Shown: piece after piece, positions 43,722 to 52,159 of the stretch
Position numbering within the stretch: position 1 is the stretch's first letter
Layout: the number at the start of each line of letters is the position of its first letter
Assembly: GCA_028866015.1 (NCBI GenBank)
Contig: JAGWIW010000002.1
Span: 1 to 64,000, forward strand
Length of the DNA stretch: 64,000 nucleotides
Source of the DNA: Betaproteobacteria bacterium
GTDB taxonomy: Bacteria; Pseudomonadota; Gammaproteobacteria; Burkholderiales; Ferrovaceae
Direction of reading: 5' to 3'
Program-made: the position numbers and the translations under genes
Notes under the pieces: model-generated
Database searches by the model: none
Told to the model about the DNA's origin: nothing
Seen by the model: the letters and a program-made list of their open reading frames with translations, nothing else

Positions 43722-44819
43722 ATGAGCCTCGAACACGATCACCCCGTACATGTCCTGATTCTGGGCGCTTCGTACGGTTCCCTTTTTGCAACCAAGCTGG
43801 CATTGGCAGGGCACGTGGCCCAAATGGTCTGCCTGCCCGAAGAAGCGGCCCTGATCAACAAGGAAGGAACCATCGTCCGCCTGCCCGTGAAGGGACACGA
43901 AGGGCTGGTGGAAATCCGCTCCAAACAGCTGCCAGGAAAGATCAGCGCTTCGGTGCCATCCAAAGTCAATTTGACTGAATTTGATCTGGTGGTTCTGGCC
44001 ATGCAGGAACCCCAATACCGCGCCCCTGAAGTAAGGGATTTGCTCAGACTGGTGGCTTCCAGCCGACTGCCCACGGTATCGATCATGAACATGCCTCCCC
44101 TGCCTTATCTGTCCCGGATTCCGGGCCTGAGTACTTCCGATTTGGCCGGTTGTTATACGGACGCCAGCGTTTGGGAAGGCTTCGACCCCGATCTGATGAC
44201 ACTTTGCAGCCCTGATCCTCAGGCCTTCCGGCCAGCTGACGAAGGCCTGAATGTTCTGCAGGTTCGCCTTCCCACAAATTTCAAGGCAGCTGCCTTCGGA
44301 CGGGATGCCCACACCCTTCTGCTGCGCCGTCTGGCTGCCGACATCGAAGCGGTCCGTTGGCCTTTGAATGGTCAGATGGTGGAACTGCCTGTGAAGCTCA
44401 AGGTGCACGAATCCATTTTTGTGCCCATGGCCAAGTGGAGCATGCTCATCGCGGGAAATTACCGGTGCATAACGCCCAGTGGCATGCGCCCGATCAAGGA
44501 AGCCGTGCATTCCGACCTGGCACTGTCCCGTACCATTTATAACTGGGTCAGCGCCCTGTGCGAATCTTTGGGCGCCGCTCCCGAAGACCTCGTGCCCTTC
44601 GAAAAATATGCGGCTGCGGCCAACAATCTGGCCAGCCCGTCTTCAGTGGCGCGAGCATTGTTTGGAGGCGCCACACACATCGAGCGGGTCGACCTCCTGG
44701 TCCAGGCCATCGCCAAATCGAAGGGGCTGCAGCTTCCAGAACTGGACGCAGTGGTCTCTCTCGTCAACAGCAAGCTTGAATCAAACCAGACAGCCCACCA
44801 GAGGCCCCAAGCCGCCTGA
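43722..44819 (+). CDS. PanE/ApbA-family reductase, candidate oxalyl-CoA reductase
   Basis: The 365-residue protein has an N-terminal dinucleotide-binding fold (VLILGASYGSLFATKLALAGH, with GASYGS in place of the GxGxxG of classic ketopantoate reductases) and a C-terminal helical PanE-like domain (conserved K in VKLKVHESIFVPMAKWS and a Ser/Asn-rich NNLASPSSVARAL). The divergent GASYGS variant recalls PanE2-type enzymes of oxalate users, which reduce oxalyl-CoA to glyoxylate. Its glycine riboswitch and the co-occurrence of oxc and serine-cycle genes in the window support this; pantothenate synthesis is the alternative. The ATG at 43722 has a GGAG site; longer readings enter the riboswitch. Confidence 0.68.
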   Translation: MSLEHDHPVHVLILGASYGSLFATKLALAGHVAQMVCLPEEAALINKEGTIVRLPVKGHEGLVEIRSKQLPGKISASVPSKVNLTEFDLVVLAMQEPQYRAPEVRDLLRLVASSRLPTVSIMNMPPLPYLSRIPGLSTSDLAGCYTDASVWEGFDPDLMTLCSPDPQAFRPADEGLNVLQVRLPTNFKAAAFGRDAHTLLLRRLAADIEAVRWPLNGQMVELPVKLKVHESIFVPMAKWSMLIAGNYRCITPSGMRPIKEAVHSDLALSRTIYNWVSALCESLGAAPEDLVPFEKYAAAANNLASPSSVARALFGGATHIERVDLLVQAIAKSKGLQLPELDAVVSLVNSKLESNQTAHQRPQAA

Positions 44820-44852
44820 CGCCTTTGCAGCGCCTGCATGAATGGCACAATC

Positions 44853-44890
44853 AACGGCAGGACTGTCCCGCACAGCCCTGCCGTTTTTTT
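44853..44890 (+). terminator. Rho-independent terminator
   Basis: A perfect 9-bp stem AACGGCAGG/CCTGCCGTT (44853-44861 and 44877-44885) is followed by a run of T residues, 33 bp past the reductase stop. Confidence 0.93.
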
Positions 44891-44960
44891 GCACCATCTT
44901 TTCCGCACTCGTGCGGGATCAGCATCACCTTGGCGTTCTGTGGCTATAATGCCTCTCCTT

Positions 44961-45854
44961 ATGTTCGAACGCTTTGCCAACCCTTATCTCATCCTGACAC
45001 TCACAGCGCTCTTCTGGTCCAGCAACATGGTGGTTGGCCGGGCATTCAGCGCGGAAGTCCCGCCATTCGCTTTCGCCTTTGGACGCTGGACCATCGCCGC
45101 CTTGTTCATCTTTCCCCTGGCGCTCCCCCACCTGAAGTCGCAATGGCCGCAATTACGCCAGGGCTGGCGCACGCTCCTGATCCTGGGACTGCTGGGCATT
45201 GGGGGCTACAACACACTGGCCTACATGGGCCTTCAATACACGACGGCAACCAATGCCGCCCTTCTCAATTCCTTTATTCCCATCGCCACCATTTCCCTTT
45301 CCTGGGCATTCTTCGGAAAACGCCTGACCCGGCTGGAAAGCTTTGGTGTCCTGATTTCGTTGACAGGAGTCTTGACCATTGTTGGCCAGGGGAGCCTTGC
45401 CAGACTTGCAGGGCTGCACCTCAACCTGGGGGATCTGTGGCTGCTACTTGCCGTTCTGGATTGGGCCTTCTACACCATTGCACTCGGCTGGAGGCCTGCA
45501 GGCGTGCACCCGATGCTGATGCTGGCCGCCATGATCCTGATAGGGCTCGTTGCCCTGGCCCCTGCCACCGTGTGGGAAATGGCACAGGGGCGCCATGCCG
45601 TCATCACCCCCGCTTCCATGACCGCCATCGCCTACGTGGGCATATTTCCCGGATTCATCAGCTATGTGTTCTACAACCGGGGAGTAGCAGCCATAGGCGC
45701 CAGCAAGGCCAGTCTGTTCATTCATCTCATGCCGGTTTTTGGCACACTACTGGCAGCCGTGTTCCTGTCCGAAGCGCCCCATGCCTACCACTTCGTCGGC
45801 ATTGCCCTGATTTTCACAGGAATCGGCCTGACGATGGCGCGACGCAGCCGGTAA
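44961..45854 (+). CDS. EamA/DMT-family transporter
   Basis: The 297-residue protein has ten predicted transmembrane helices in two EamA repeats (about 8-140 and 150-292). The first has the LFWSSNMVVGRAF and FAFGRWTIAALFI segments, the second GIFPGFISYVFYNRGVAAIGASKASLF. These exporters move small metabolites or amino acids; the substrate is unknown. The start MFERFANPYL gives the normal family length. A TATAAT lies only 10 bp before this ATG (44945-44950), so the transcript may be leaderless or nearly so; an ATG at 44949 inside that box is less likely. Confidence 0.88.
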   Translation: MFERFANPYLILTLTALFWSSNMVVGRAFSAEVPPFAFAFGRWTIAALFIFPLALPHLKSQWPQLRQGWRTLLILGLLGIGGYNTLAYMGLQYTTATNAALLNSFIPIATISLSWAFFGKRLTRLESFGVLISLTGVLTIVGQGSLARLAGLHLNLGDLWLLLAVLDWAFYTIALGWRPAGVHPMLMLAAMILIGLVALAPATVWEMAQGRHAVITPASMTAIAYVGIFPGFISYVFYNRGVAAIGASKASLFIHLMPVFGTLLAAVFLSEAPHAYHFVGIALIFTGIGLTMARRSR

Positions 45855-45951
45855 TGTCATTCCGGCCCAATAACCTTAGGCACTCAAGACCACCCTATTT
45901 TCATGCTTCAGGCCTGCCGGCATGCTCGTTCGCAATTTGAGTTTCCGGGCT

Positions 45952-47058
45952 TCAGGGGGATGTGGGGACGTAAGGCTTGCCCAGCGATTCTGCCACGGCA
46001 CGACAGGTGATATTCCCCTGGTGGACGTTGAGACCTGCGAAAAGATTTGGGTCTTCACGACAAGCTTGACGCCATCCCTTATCCGCCAGAGCCAGCACGA
46101 ACGGCAGCGTGGCATGATTAAGGGCAAAAGCCGATGTGCGCGGCACCGCCCCCGGCATGTTTGCCACCGCGTAATGAATGATGCCGCCCAATTCAAAAAC
46201 CGGTTCCTGATGCGTGGTTGGATGTGATGTTTCGAAACAGCCCCCCTGATCAATGGCGATATCCACCAGCACGGCACCGGGCTGCATGGATGCCAGCTGC
46301 TTCTGCCTCACCAGTTTCGGCGTGGTGGCCCCGGGAATGAGGACGGCACCAATGACCAGATCTGCCCGCGCCACGGCCTTCTCAATGGCGTCGGTTGTGG
46401 AATACACCGTACTGAGCCGGCTGCCGTAAAGTTCATCCAGTCTTCGCAATTTCGAAAGTGAACGGTCAAAGACGGTCACCTGCGCGCCCAGACCGGTTGC
46501 TGTGCGGGCAGCCTGGGCGCCGGCAGTTCCCGCACCCAGCACCACCACGCGCGCAGCGGGCGCACCCGGAACACCCGACAGCAAAATTCCGCGCCGCCCC
46601 CAGGGTTTCTGCAAATAGGTTGCTCCCACCTGGATCGACATGCGCCCGGCCACTTCACTCATGGGAGCAAGAAGTGGCAATCCACCTTCTGCATCGGTCA
46701 CTGTTTCATAGGCGATGGCCGTAACGCCTGAAGCCTGAAGCAGTTCAGTCTGCCTGGGATCTGGGGCCAGATGCAGATAGGTGAACAGCACCTGGTCCTG
46801 GCGCAACATGGCACATTCCCCTGGCTGCGGCTCCTTCACTTTCACGACCAGTTCAGCGGAACCATAAATGGTTTCAGCATCCGGTACGATATGCGCCCCC
46901 GCATTTCGGTACTCGGCGTCGTCGCAACCAATCCCCGCCCCGGCCTCTGATTCCACAAGCACCTCATGGCCGTGCATCACCGCCTCTCGCACGGCATCCG
47001 GAGTCATGCCCACCCGGTACTCGTGAACCTTGATTTCCTTGGGAACACCAATACGCAT
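45952..47058 (-). CDS. ald: Alanine dehydrogenase
   Basis: The 368-residue enzyme interconverts L-alanine and pyruvate plus ammonia with NAD. It begins MRIGVPKEIKVHEYRVGMTP and has the pyruvate-binding Arg15 region, Lys in LVVKVKEP, the catalytic His in FTYLHLA, the Rossmann motif VVLGAGTAGAQAARTATGLGAQV and the C-terminal YAVANMPGAVPRTSAFALNHATLPF. The start is chosen for its AGGAGGT site; an ATG two codons earlier (47064) is too close to that site. It is convergent with the EamA gene. Confidence 0.96.
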   Translation of the reverse strand: MRIGVPKEIKVHEYRVGMTPDAVREAVMHGHEVLVESEAGAGIGCDDAEYRNAGAHIVPDAETIYGSAELVVKVKEPQPGECAMLRQDQVLFTYLHLAPDPRQTELLQASGVTAIAYETVTDAEGGLPLLAPMSEVAGRMSIQVGATYLQKPWGRRGILLSGVPGAPAARVVVLGAGTAGAQAARTATGLGAQVTVFDRSLSKLRRLDELYGSRLSTVYSTTDAIEKAVARADLVIGAVLIPGATTPKLVRQKQLASMQPGAVLVDIAIDQGGCFETSHPTTHQEPVFELGGIIHYAVANMPGAVPRTSAFALNHATLPFVLALADKGWRQACREDPNLFAGLNVHQGNITCRAVAESLGKPYVPTSP

Positions 47059-47346
47059 GATCATCCCACCTCCTGAAAAAACGATACTCCGATAAGCAGC
47101 CCATTGCAGAGTTCGGACAGTTGCTATACTTGAAGATTGAACAGGCCGCACTTGGAAATTGCAGAAAAAATTTTTCCTTTGCAAGGCAGCTGTCATGTCC
47201 ACAAACCTTTTCCAGCACCTCAAAGTTTCGGGATTGATTTGCAAGGCTCCCACCAAATCCGCCCCCGGTATGGACCATGACCAGACTGCGGGACACGTTT
47301 CCTTTCTTAAGTTTCAGGCAAGACGGTAGCGACGAAGGCGGAAGCC

Positions 47347-49071
47347 ATGCCTGTGCACAATGCCGACATTACTGCCGCCTTTGAAAGCATTGCCGATCTG
47401 CTGGAAATCCAGGGTGCCAACCCCTTCCGCATCCGGGCCTACCGCAATGCAGCCCGAACGTTTTCCGAATTGTCACGCGAAGCCCGGGAACTGCTTGCTG
47501 CCGGAGAGGACCTGACACGCCTGCCCGGCATTGGTGCTGATCTCGCAGGAAAAGCACGCGAACTTGTGGATACCGGACACTGCGGCCTGCTGGATCGATT
47601 GCGTAAGGAACTCCCACCAGCAGTCACAGAACTGCTTCACATTCCCGGGCTGGGTCCTAAACGCGTGAAGTCACTTTGGCATGACCTGGGCGTCCAGACA
47701 GTGGAGCAACTCGTTCATGCAGCGGCTGCCGGTCGTATCCGCCAGCTTCATGGTTTTGGTGAAAAAACGGAACGCAGCATTCTGGAAGCCGTTCTCTCAC
47801 AAGCCAACCAGAAGCGCCGCATACTGCGCTCCGTGGCCGCACAGTACGCCGAGTCGCTGCGTTCGGTCCTGGCCACCATCCCCGGGGTGAAACAGGTCAC
47901 GGTGGCCGGGAGTTTCCGTCGTCAGTGCGAAACCGTTGGGGATATCGATCTCCTGGCATCGGCCAGCAACGCTACTGAGGTCATGCAACGCTTCACGGCA
48001 TACGACGAAGTTTCAGATGTGCTTTCCGCTGGCGACACACGAGGGAGCGTCCTGCTCAAAAGCGGCCTGCAGGTGGACCTGCGTGTAGTGGACCCCGCAT
48101 GTTACGGGGCAGCCTTGCTTTACTTCACCGGTTCCAAGGCTCACAACATCGCACTGCGACGCCTGGGACACAAGCAAGGCCTGAAAATCAACGAGTATGG
48201 CGTATTCCAGGGCCAGACACGACTCGCGGGCACCACGGAAGCATCGGTATACGAGTCGCTGGGGCTGCCCTACATCCCGGCCGAACTGCGCGAAAACCGC
48301 GGGGAAATCGAACAAGCCCAATCCGGCCATCTGCCCCAGCTTGTGGTCCGGACCGACCTGCGAGGCGATCTGCATGCGCACACCCGTGATTCCGACGGGC
48401 ACGATACGCTTGAAGCCATGGCCAAGGCTGCTCAGGAACTGGGGCTCTCCTACCTTGCCATCACTGACCATTCCGCCTACCTGGGAGTCACTCATGGGCT
48501 GGACGCTGCCCGCCTGCAAGCGCAGGGAGAAATGATTGACCGACTGAATGACACGTTTTCCGGATTTACCCTACTCAAAGGCGTGGAAGTCGATATTCTG
48601 GAGGATGGGAGCCTGGCGCTTTCCGATGCCGTACTGGCACGGCTGGACGTGGTGATCGCTTCGGTTCACAGCCATTTTGACCTGCCCAGGACACACCAGA
48701 CCGAACGACTGTTACGCGCCCTGGATCACCCGCATGTCACACTTCTGGGACATCCCAGCGGCAGGTTGCTGGGCGAGCGCGCCCCATACGATGTGGACAT
48801 GGAACGCGTCATTCGCAAGGCGGCCGAACGCGGCTGTTTTCTTGAGCTCAACAGCCAGCCGCAGCGGCTCGACCTGAACGACCTGCACTGTCGGATGGCA
48901 CGGGATGCTGGCGTGCTTGTCAGCATCAATTCTGACGCCCACAGTACTTTCGATTTGGCCAACCTGGACTGCGGCGTCGGCCAGGCACGTCGCGGCTGGC
49001 TGGAAAAGCGTCACGTGCTCAACACCCGACCCATTGGCGCCTTGCGCGACATGCTGAAGGTCAGCCGTTGA
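47347..49071 (+). CDS. polX: DNA polymerase X (PolX) with PHP exonuclease domain
   Basis: The 574-residue repair protein has N-terminal helix-hairpin-helix DNA-binding repeats (LPGIGADLAGKARELV, IPGLGPKRVKSLW), a family X nucleotidyltransferase core (GSFRRQCETVGDIDLLAS with the metal Asp pair, about 200-212), and a C-terminal PHP domain (RGDLHAHTRDSDG, ITDHS, SVHSHF, LGHPSG, INSDAHS) that gives 3'-5' exonuclease or phosphoesterase activity. It acts in base-excision and gap repair. The ATG follows a GGCGGAAG stretch. The palm and PHP motifs appear intact. Confidence 0.95.
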   Translation: MPVHNADITAAFESIADLLEIQGANPFRIRAYRNAARTFSELSREARELLAAGEDLTRLPGIGADLAGKARELVDTGHCGLLDRLRKELPPAVTELLHIPGLGPKRVKSLWHDLGVQTVEQLVHAAAAGRIRQLHGFGEKTERSILEAVLSQANQKRRILRSVAAQYAESLRSVLATIPGVKQVTVAGSFRRQCETVGDIDLLASASNATEVMQRFTAYDEVSDVLSAGDTRGSVLLKSGLQVDLRVVDPACYGAALLYFTGSKAHNIALRRLGHKQGLKINEYGVFQGQTRLAGTTEASVYESLGLPYIPAELRENRGEIEQAQSGHLPQLVVRTDLRGDLHAHTRDSDGHDTLEAMAKAAQELGLSYLAITDHSAYLGVTHGLDAARLQAQGEMIDRLNDTFSGFTLLKGVEVDILEDGSLALSDAVLARLDVVIASVHSHFDLPRTHQTERLLRALDHPHVTLLGHPSGRLLGERAPYDVDMERVIRKAAERGCFLELNSQPQRLDLNDLHCRMARDAGVLVSINSDAHSTFDLANLDCGVGQARRGWLEKRHVLNTRPIGALRDMLKVSR

Positions 49072-49162
49072 CGCAGATGAGGGGAACAAGCTTCGCCACC
49101 TTGCGCGCCACCCCAACCCCGCACCCCGATGTCCGCTTCATGGGCAAAATGTTTCCATCGAT

Positions 49163-51631
49163 TCAGCGTTTGGCCCCTCCCCGCTTTCCTGCCACGCTGC
49201 GGCGTGTTCTGCGGGTTTCCCTTGCCGGCGTTCCATAAGCCTTGCGCAACAGCGAAAGCTGCATCAGTTGTGCTGCCACCAGATAATTAACCGATCCTTC
49301 AGGCACGACCCCAAGGGGATCCGGTTTGCCTGCCGGGATCCCGGTCAGCAGTTCGATCGCTTCGTCCACGTCATTCACCGCGTGAACATGGAACTGGCCT
49401 GCGGCCACGGCATCACGCACATCCTGTCGCAACATCAAGTGGCGCACATTCGAAGCAGGTACCAGCACTCCCTGCTTCCCAGTGAGGCCGCGCGCGCAAC
49501 ACACGTCGAAGAAACCTTCGATTTTTTCGTTCACGGCGCCGATGGCCTGGGCCTGGCCGATCTGGTTGACGGAACCCGTGATGGCGAAACCCTGGTTTAC
49601 AGGCAGGCCAGACAGGGCCGACAGCAGGGCACAAAGTTCGGCCATCGACGCACTGTCTCCCTCAACCCCGCCGTAAGACTGCTCGAACACCAGGCTCGCA
49701 TTGAGTGAAAGGGGAGTGCTGTAAGAGTAACGTGCCGCAAGGAAAGACGAGAGAATCAGCACGCCCTTGGAATGAATGGCACCACCCAATTCCACTTCAC
49801 GTTCGATGTCGACCACACTGCCTTCACCCAACCGGGTGGTGGCTGTGATGCGCACGGGATGCCCAAACTGGTAGTCCCCCAGGCTCACAATGGCCAGGCC
49901 GTTGACCTGACCGACCAGGCTTCCTGATGTCTCGATCAGTAGCGTGCCATCGAGGATCCGGTCCAGATGCTTTTGGCGCAATCGGTCAGCCCGATGGATT
50001 TGCGCATCAATGGCCTGCTGCACATCGTCCCGCCCCACTGCCCCACGCTGCGCCGCCCGGGCAAAATGGTCAGCCTCCACCAGCAGATCGTTGAGGCTGC
50101 GTGCATGAGTCAGCAGCTTTCCGGAGTCGCCGACCAGGCGTGAGGCGTGCTCGATCAGTCGCCCCACAGCCGGCGCATCGAATGGTCGCAGCCCCTGATG
50201 CCTCACCATGGTGGCAACGAGGCGGGCATAGAGCTGCGTGTTTTCCGGATTACGCGCCATGTCTTCCTCAAAATCTGCCGCCACCTTGAACAGGTCGGTG
50301 AAATCGGGATCGAGCTGACACAGCAGGTAGTAGAACAAGCGCTCGCCAAAAAGCACCAGCTTCACCTGAAGCGGAATGGGTTGGGGCTGCAGGGAAAGGG
50401 TATTGGCAAACCCGAAGATTTCCCCCAGGGACTCAATGCGGATTTCATGGGACTGCAGGGCACGTTTCAAGCCTTCCCAGGCATACGGTTGTACCAGGAG
50501 CTTTCCTGCATCGAGGATCAGGTAGCCCCCGTTGGCACGATGCAGCGCTCCGGGTTTGATCAGGCTGAAGTTGGTGACCAGTGTGCCCATGTGGGCGATA
50601 TGTTCGATGCGACCGATCAGGTTTTGGTAGGTGGGATGGTTTTCGAAGACGACAGGGGCGCCGGCTTCACTCACCGAATCCACCAGCAGGTTGACTTGGT
50701 AGCGCTGCAGCGGGCTCAGTGTGGCCACGCCCGTGAGCGCCTCGGCGGTGCCTGGCTCTCGCAATTCCCCGGCTTTTTCGATGATGTCCGCCAGGGTGGC
50801 ATCAAGAAAGGCCCTGACCTTGGGCAAATCGGCATAGTGCTGGCGCAGTTCATCGATCAGATGACCCACCGCCATGCCTATGGTTTCGCGATTGAACTCG
50901 CGCAACCGCGTCTGGTGCTCGCGCCGCCAGCGGGGAAACTGGTGCACCACCTGGTGCAGCTCTTCGTCAAATCGCCGGATCAGCTCATTCACTCGATGCT
51001 GTTCTTCAGCCGGCAAGTGTTCGAAGTCTTCAGGGGTAATGACCGTGCCGTCCCTCAGGGGCGCCAGAGCAAATCCCGTGGGCGTCTGGATCAGGGCAAT
51101 GCCCTGATCCTGGGCGGTCTTGCCAAAGGTTTCCAGGGCCTGCTCCTGGCGCTGCTTGAATTCCTCGTTGATTGCTTCCACGCGACTGTGATACTCGGGA
51201 CTGTCAAAGGCCGCCGGCACCACACTGCCCAGCTCTTCCACAAACTGGCGCATGTGGCGCTGGAACTGGTCTCCGCGCCCCGTAGGCAGGCTGATGGCTT
51301 CTGGCCTGTGTGGCTGCTCGAAATTATTGACATAGCACCAGTCAAGCGCAGCGGGCTCACGCGCAGCCACATCCTTCAATTCCTTGAGCGCAAGGGAATA
51401 ACGCCCGGAACCAGCTGGCCCCAGGATGAAAATGTTGTAGCCGGGGTGAGGCACCGACACACCGAAGCGCAGGGCGTCAACGGCACGCATCTGCCCAATG
51501 GTTTCAGACAGGTCAGTCAGTTCGGCTGTGGTTTTGAAAGGCAACAGCGCCGGATCGCAAGCCTGGTACAACTGATCCGGAGCGAGGGATCGGGTTTGAT
51601 GAGTGGCTTTTTTTCTCGATGGCCTGGCCAT
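49163..51631 (-). CDS. Lon-like ATP-dependent protease (LonB/AAA_32 type)
   Basis: The 822-residue protein has a divergent AAA+ module: a Walker-A-like GPAGSGRYS with Arg in place of the Lys (about 70), an inserted helical region (about 130-290), and Walker B LILDAGKL. The C-terminal Lon protease domain has catalytic Ser in VEGDSASMAEL and Lys in GAVNEKIEGFFDVC. The family is common in proteobacteria and degrades damaged or regulatory proteins in the cytoplasm; specific substrates are unknown. The start is the ATG at 51631; a GTG four codons upstream (51643) is possible. It is convergent with polX. Confidence 0.92.
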   Translation of the reverse strand: MARPSRKKATHQTRSLAPDQLYQACDPALLPFKTTAELTDLSETIGQMRAVDALRFGVSVPHPGYNIFILGPAGSGRYSLALKELKDVAAREPAALDWCYVNNFEQPHRPEAISLPTGRGDQFQRHMRQFVEELGSVVPAAFDSPEYHSRVEAINEEFKQRQEQALETFGKTAQDQGIALIQTPTGFALAPLRDGTVITPEDFEHLPAEEQHRVNELIRRFDEELHQVVHQFPRWRREHQTRLREFNRETIGMAVGHLIDELRQHYADLPKVRAFLDATLADIIEKAGELREPGTAEALTGVATLSPLQRYQVNLLVDSVSEAGAPVVFENHPTYQNLIGRIEHIAHMGTLVTNFSLIKPGALHRANGGYLILDAGKLLVQPYAWEGLKRALQSHEIRIESLGEIFGFANTLSLQPQPIPLQVKLVLFGERLFYYLLCQLDPDFTDLFKVAADFEEDMARNPENTQLYARLVATMVRHQGLRPFDAPAVGRLIEHASRLVGDSGKLLTHARSLNDLLVEADHFARAAQRGAVGRDDVQQAIDAQIHRADRLRQKHLDRILDGTLLIETSGSLVGQVNGLAIVSLGDYQFGHPVRITATTRLGEGSVVDIEREVELGGAIHSKGVLILSSFLAARYSYSTPLSLNASLVFEQSYGGVEGDSASMAELCALLSALSGLPVNQGFAITGSVNQIGQAQAIGAVNEKIEGFFDVCCARGLTGKQGVLVPASNVRHLMLRQDVRDAVAAGQFHVHAVNDVDEAIELLTGIPAGKPDPLGVVPEGSVNYLVAAQLMQLSLLRKAYGTPARETRRTRRSVAGKRGGAKR

Positions 51632-51812
51632 GGAATGGGACACGCTTCATGAAAAAACGCGTTTCAGTGAACAGCTTATCACAGCTGCCAGCCCAAACTT
51701 TGAAGACCATCAAGGTTAGTCTATCGTTGGTATAAATTAATAAAGTTATACTTCCTGCCACTGCATGAAGCATCTGGCTTAAAATTCGGTTTCAGACTTT
51801 CTGGAATCGTAT

Positions 51813-52148
51813 ATGAACGCACTGTTCCGATATCACAAACTGGCTGAAGCGGTGGAAGCTCAGCCCGCTTTCAGTGGACTGGACCCCGTTCAGATTGAAA
51901 TCCTGATGGCCATCGGGTCCAGTCGCCAGAACGAAGAGATGCTCACGGTCAGCAATGTGCTTGAAATGACCCACTTGGCATCACCTGCCACGTTGCATGG
52001 TCGCCTTAAAGAATTGCGCACCCGGGGTTTCATTGAAATCGTGCCCGGCCAGGACAACCGCTACAAGTTCCTCAAGCCGTCCACACTGGCCAACGAATAT
52101 TTCAATGCACTGGACAAGTGCATTCGCAAATCGGTGCTGGCCGCCTGA
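51813..52148 (+). CDS. Winged-helix (MarR-like) transcriptional regulator
   Basis: The 111-residue protein is a single winged helix: LDPVQIEILMAIGSSRQ, the recognition helix SPATLHGRLKELRTRGFIEIV and the wing GQDNRYKFLKPS. It has no ligand domain beyond the flanking helices, as in small MarR-like regulators. The target is unknown. It is convergent with folC and lies beside the serine-cycle operons, so it is one candidate regulator for them (inference). The upstream 170 bp is AT-rich and contains TTATACTT-like -10 sequences. Confidence 0.82.
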   Translation: MNALFRYHKLAEAVEAQPAFSGLDPVQIEILMAIGSSRQNEEMLTVSNVLEMTHLASPATLHGRLKELRTRGFIEIVPGQDNRYKFLKPSTLANEYFNALDKCIRKSVLAA

Positions 52149-52159
52149 TCACTCCCTGA

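Noticed and set aside
50147-51652. Open frame of 501 codons opposite the Lon-like protease
   Set aside because: No conserved domain; the opposite strand has intact AAA+ and Lon motifs.
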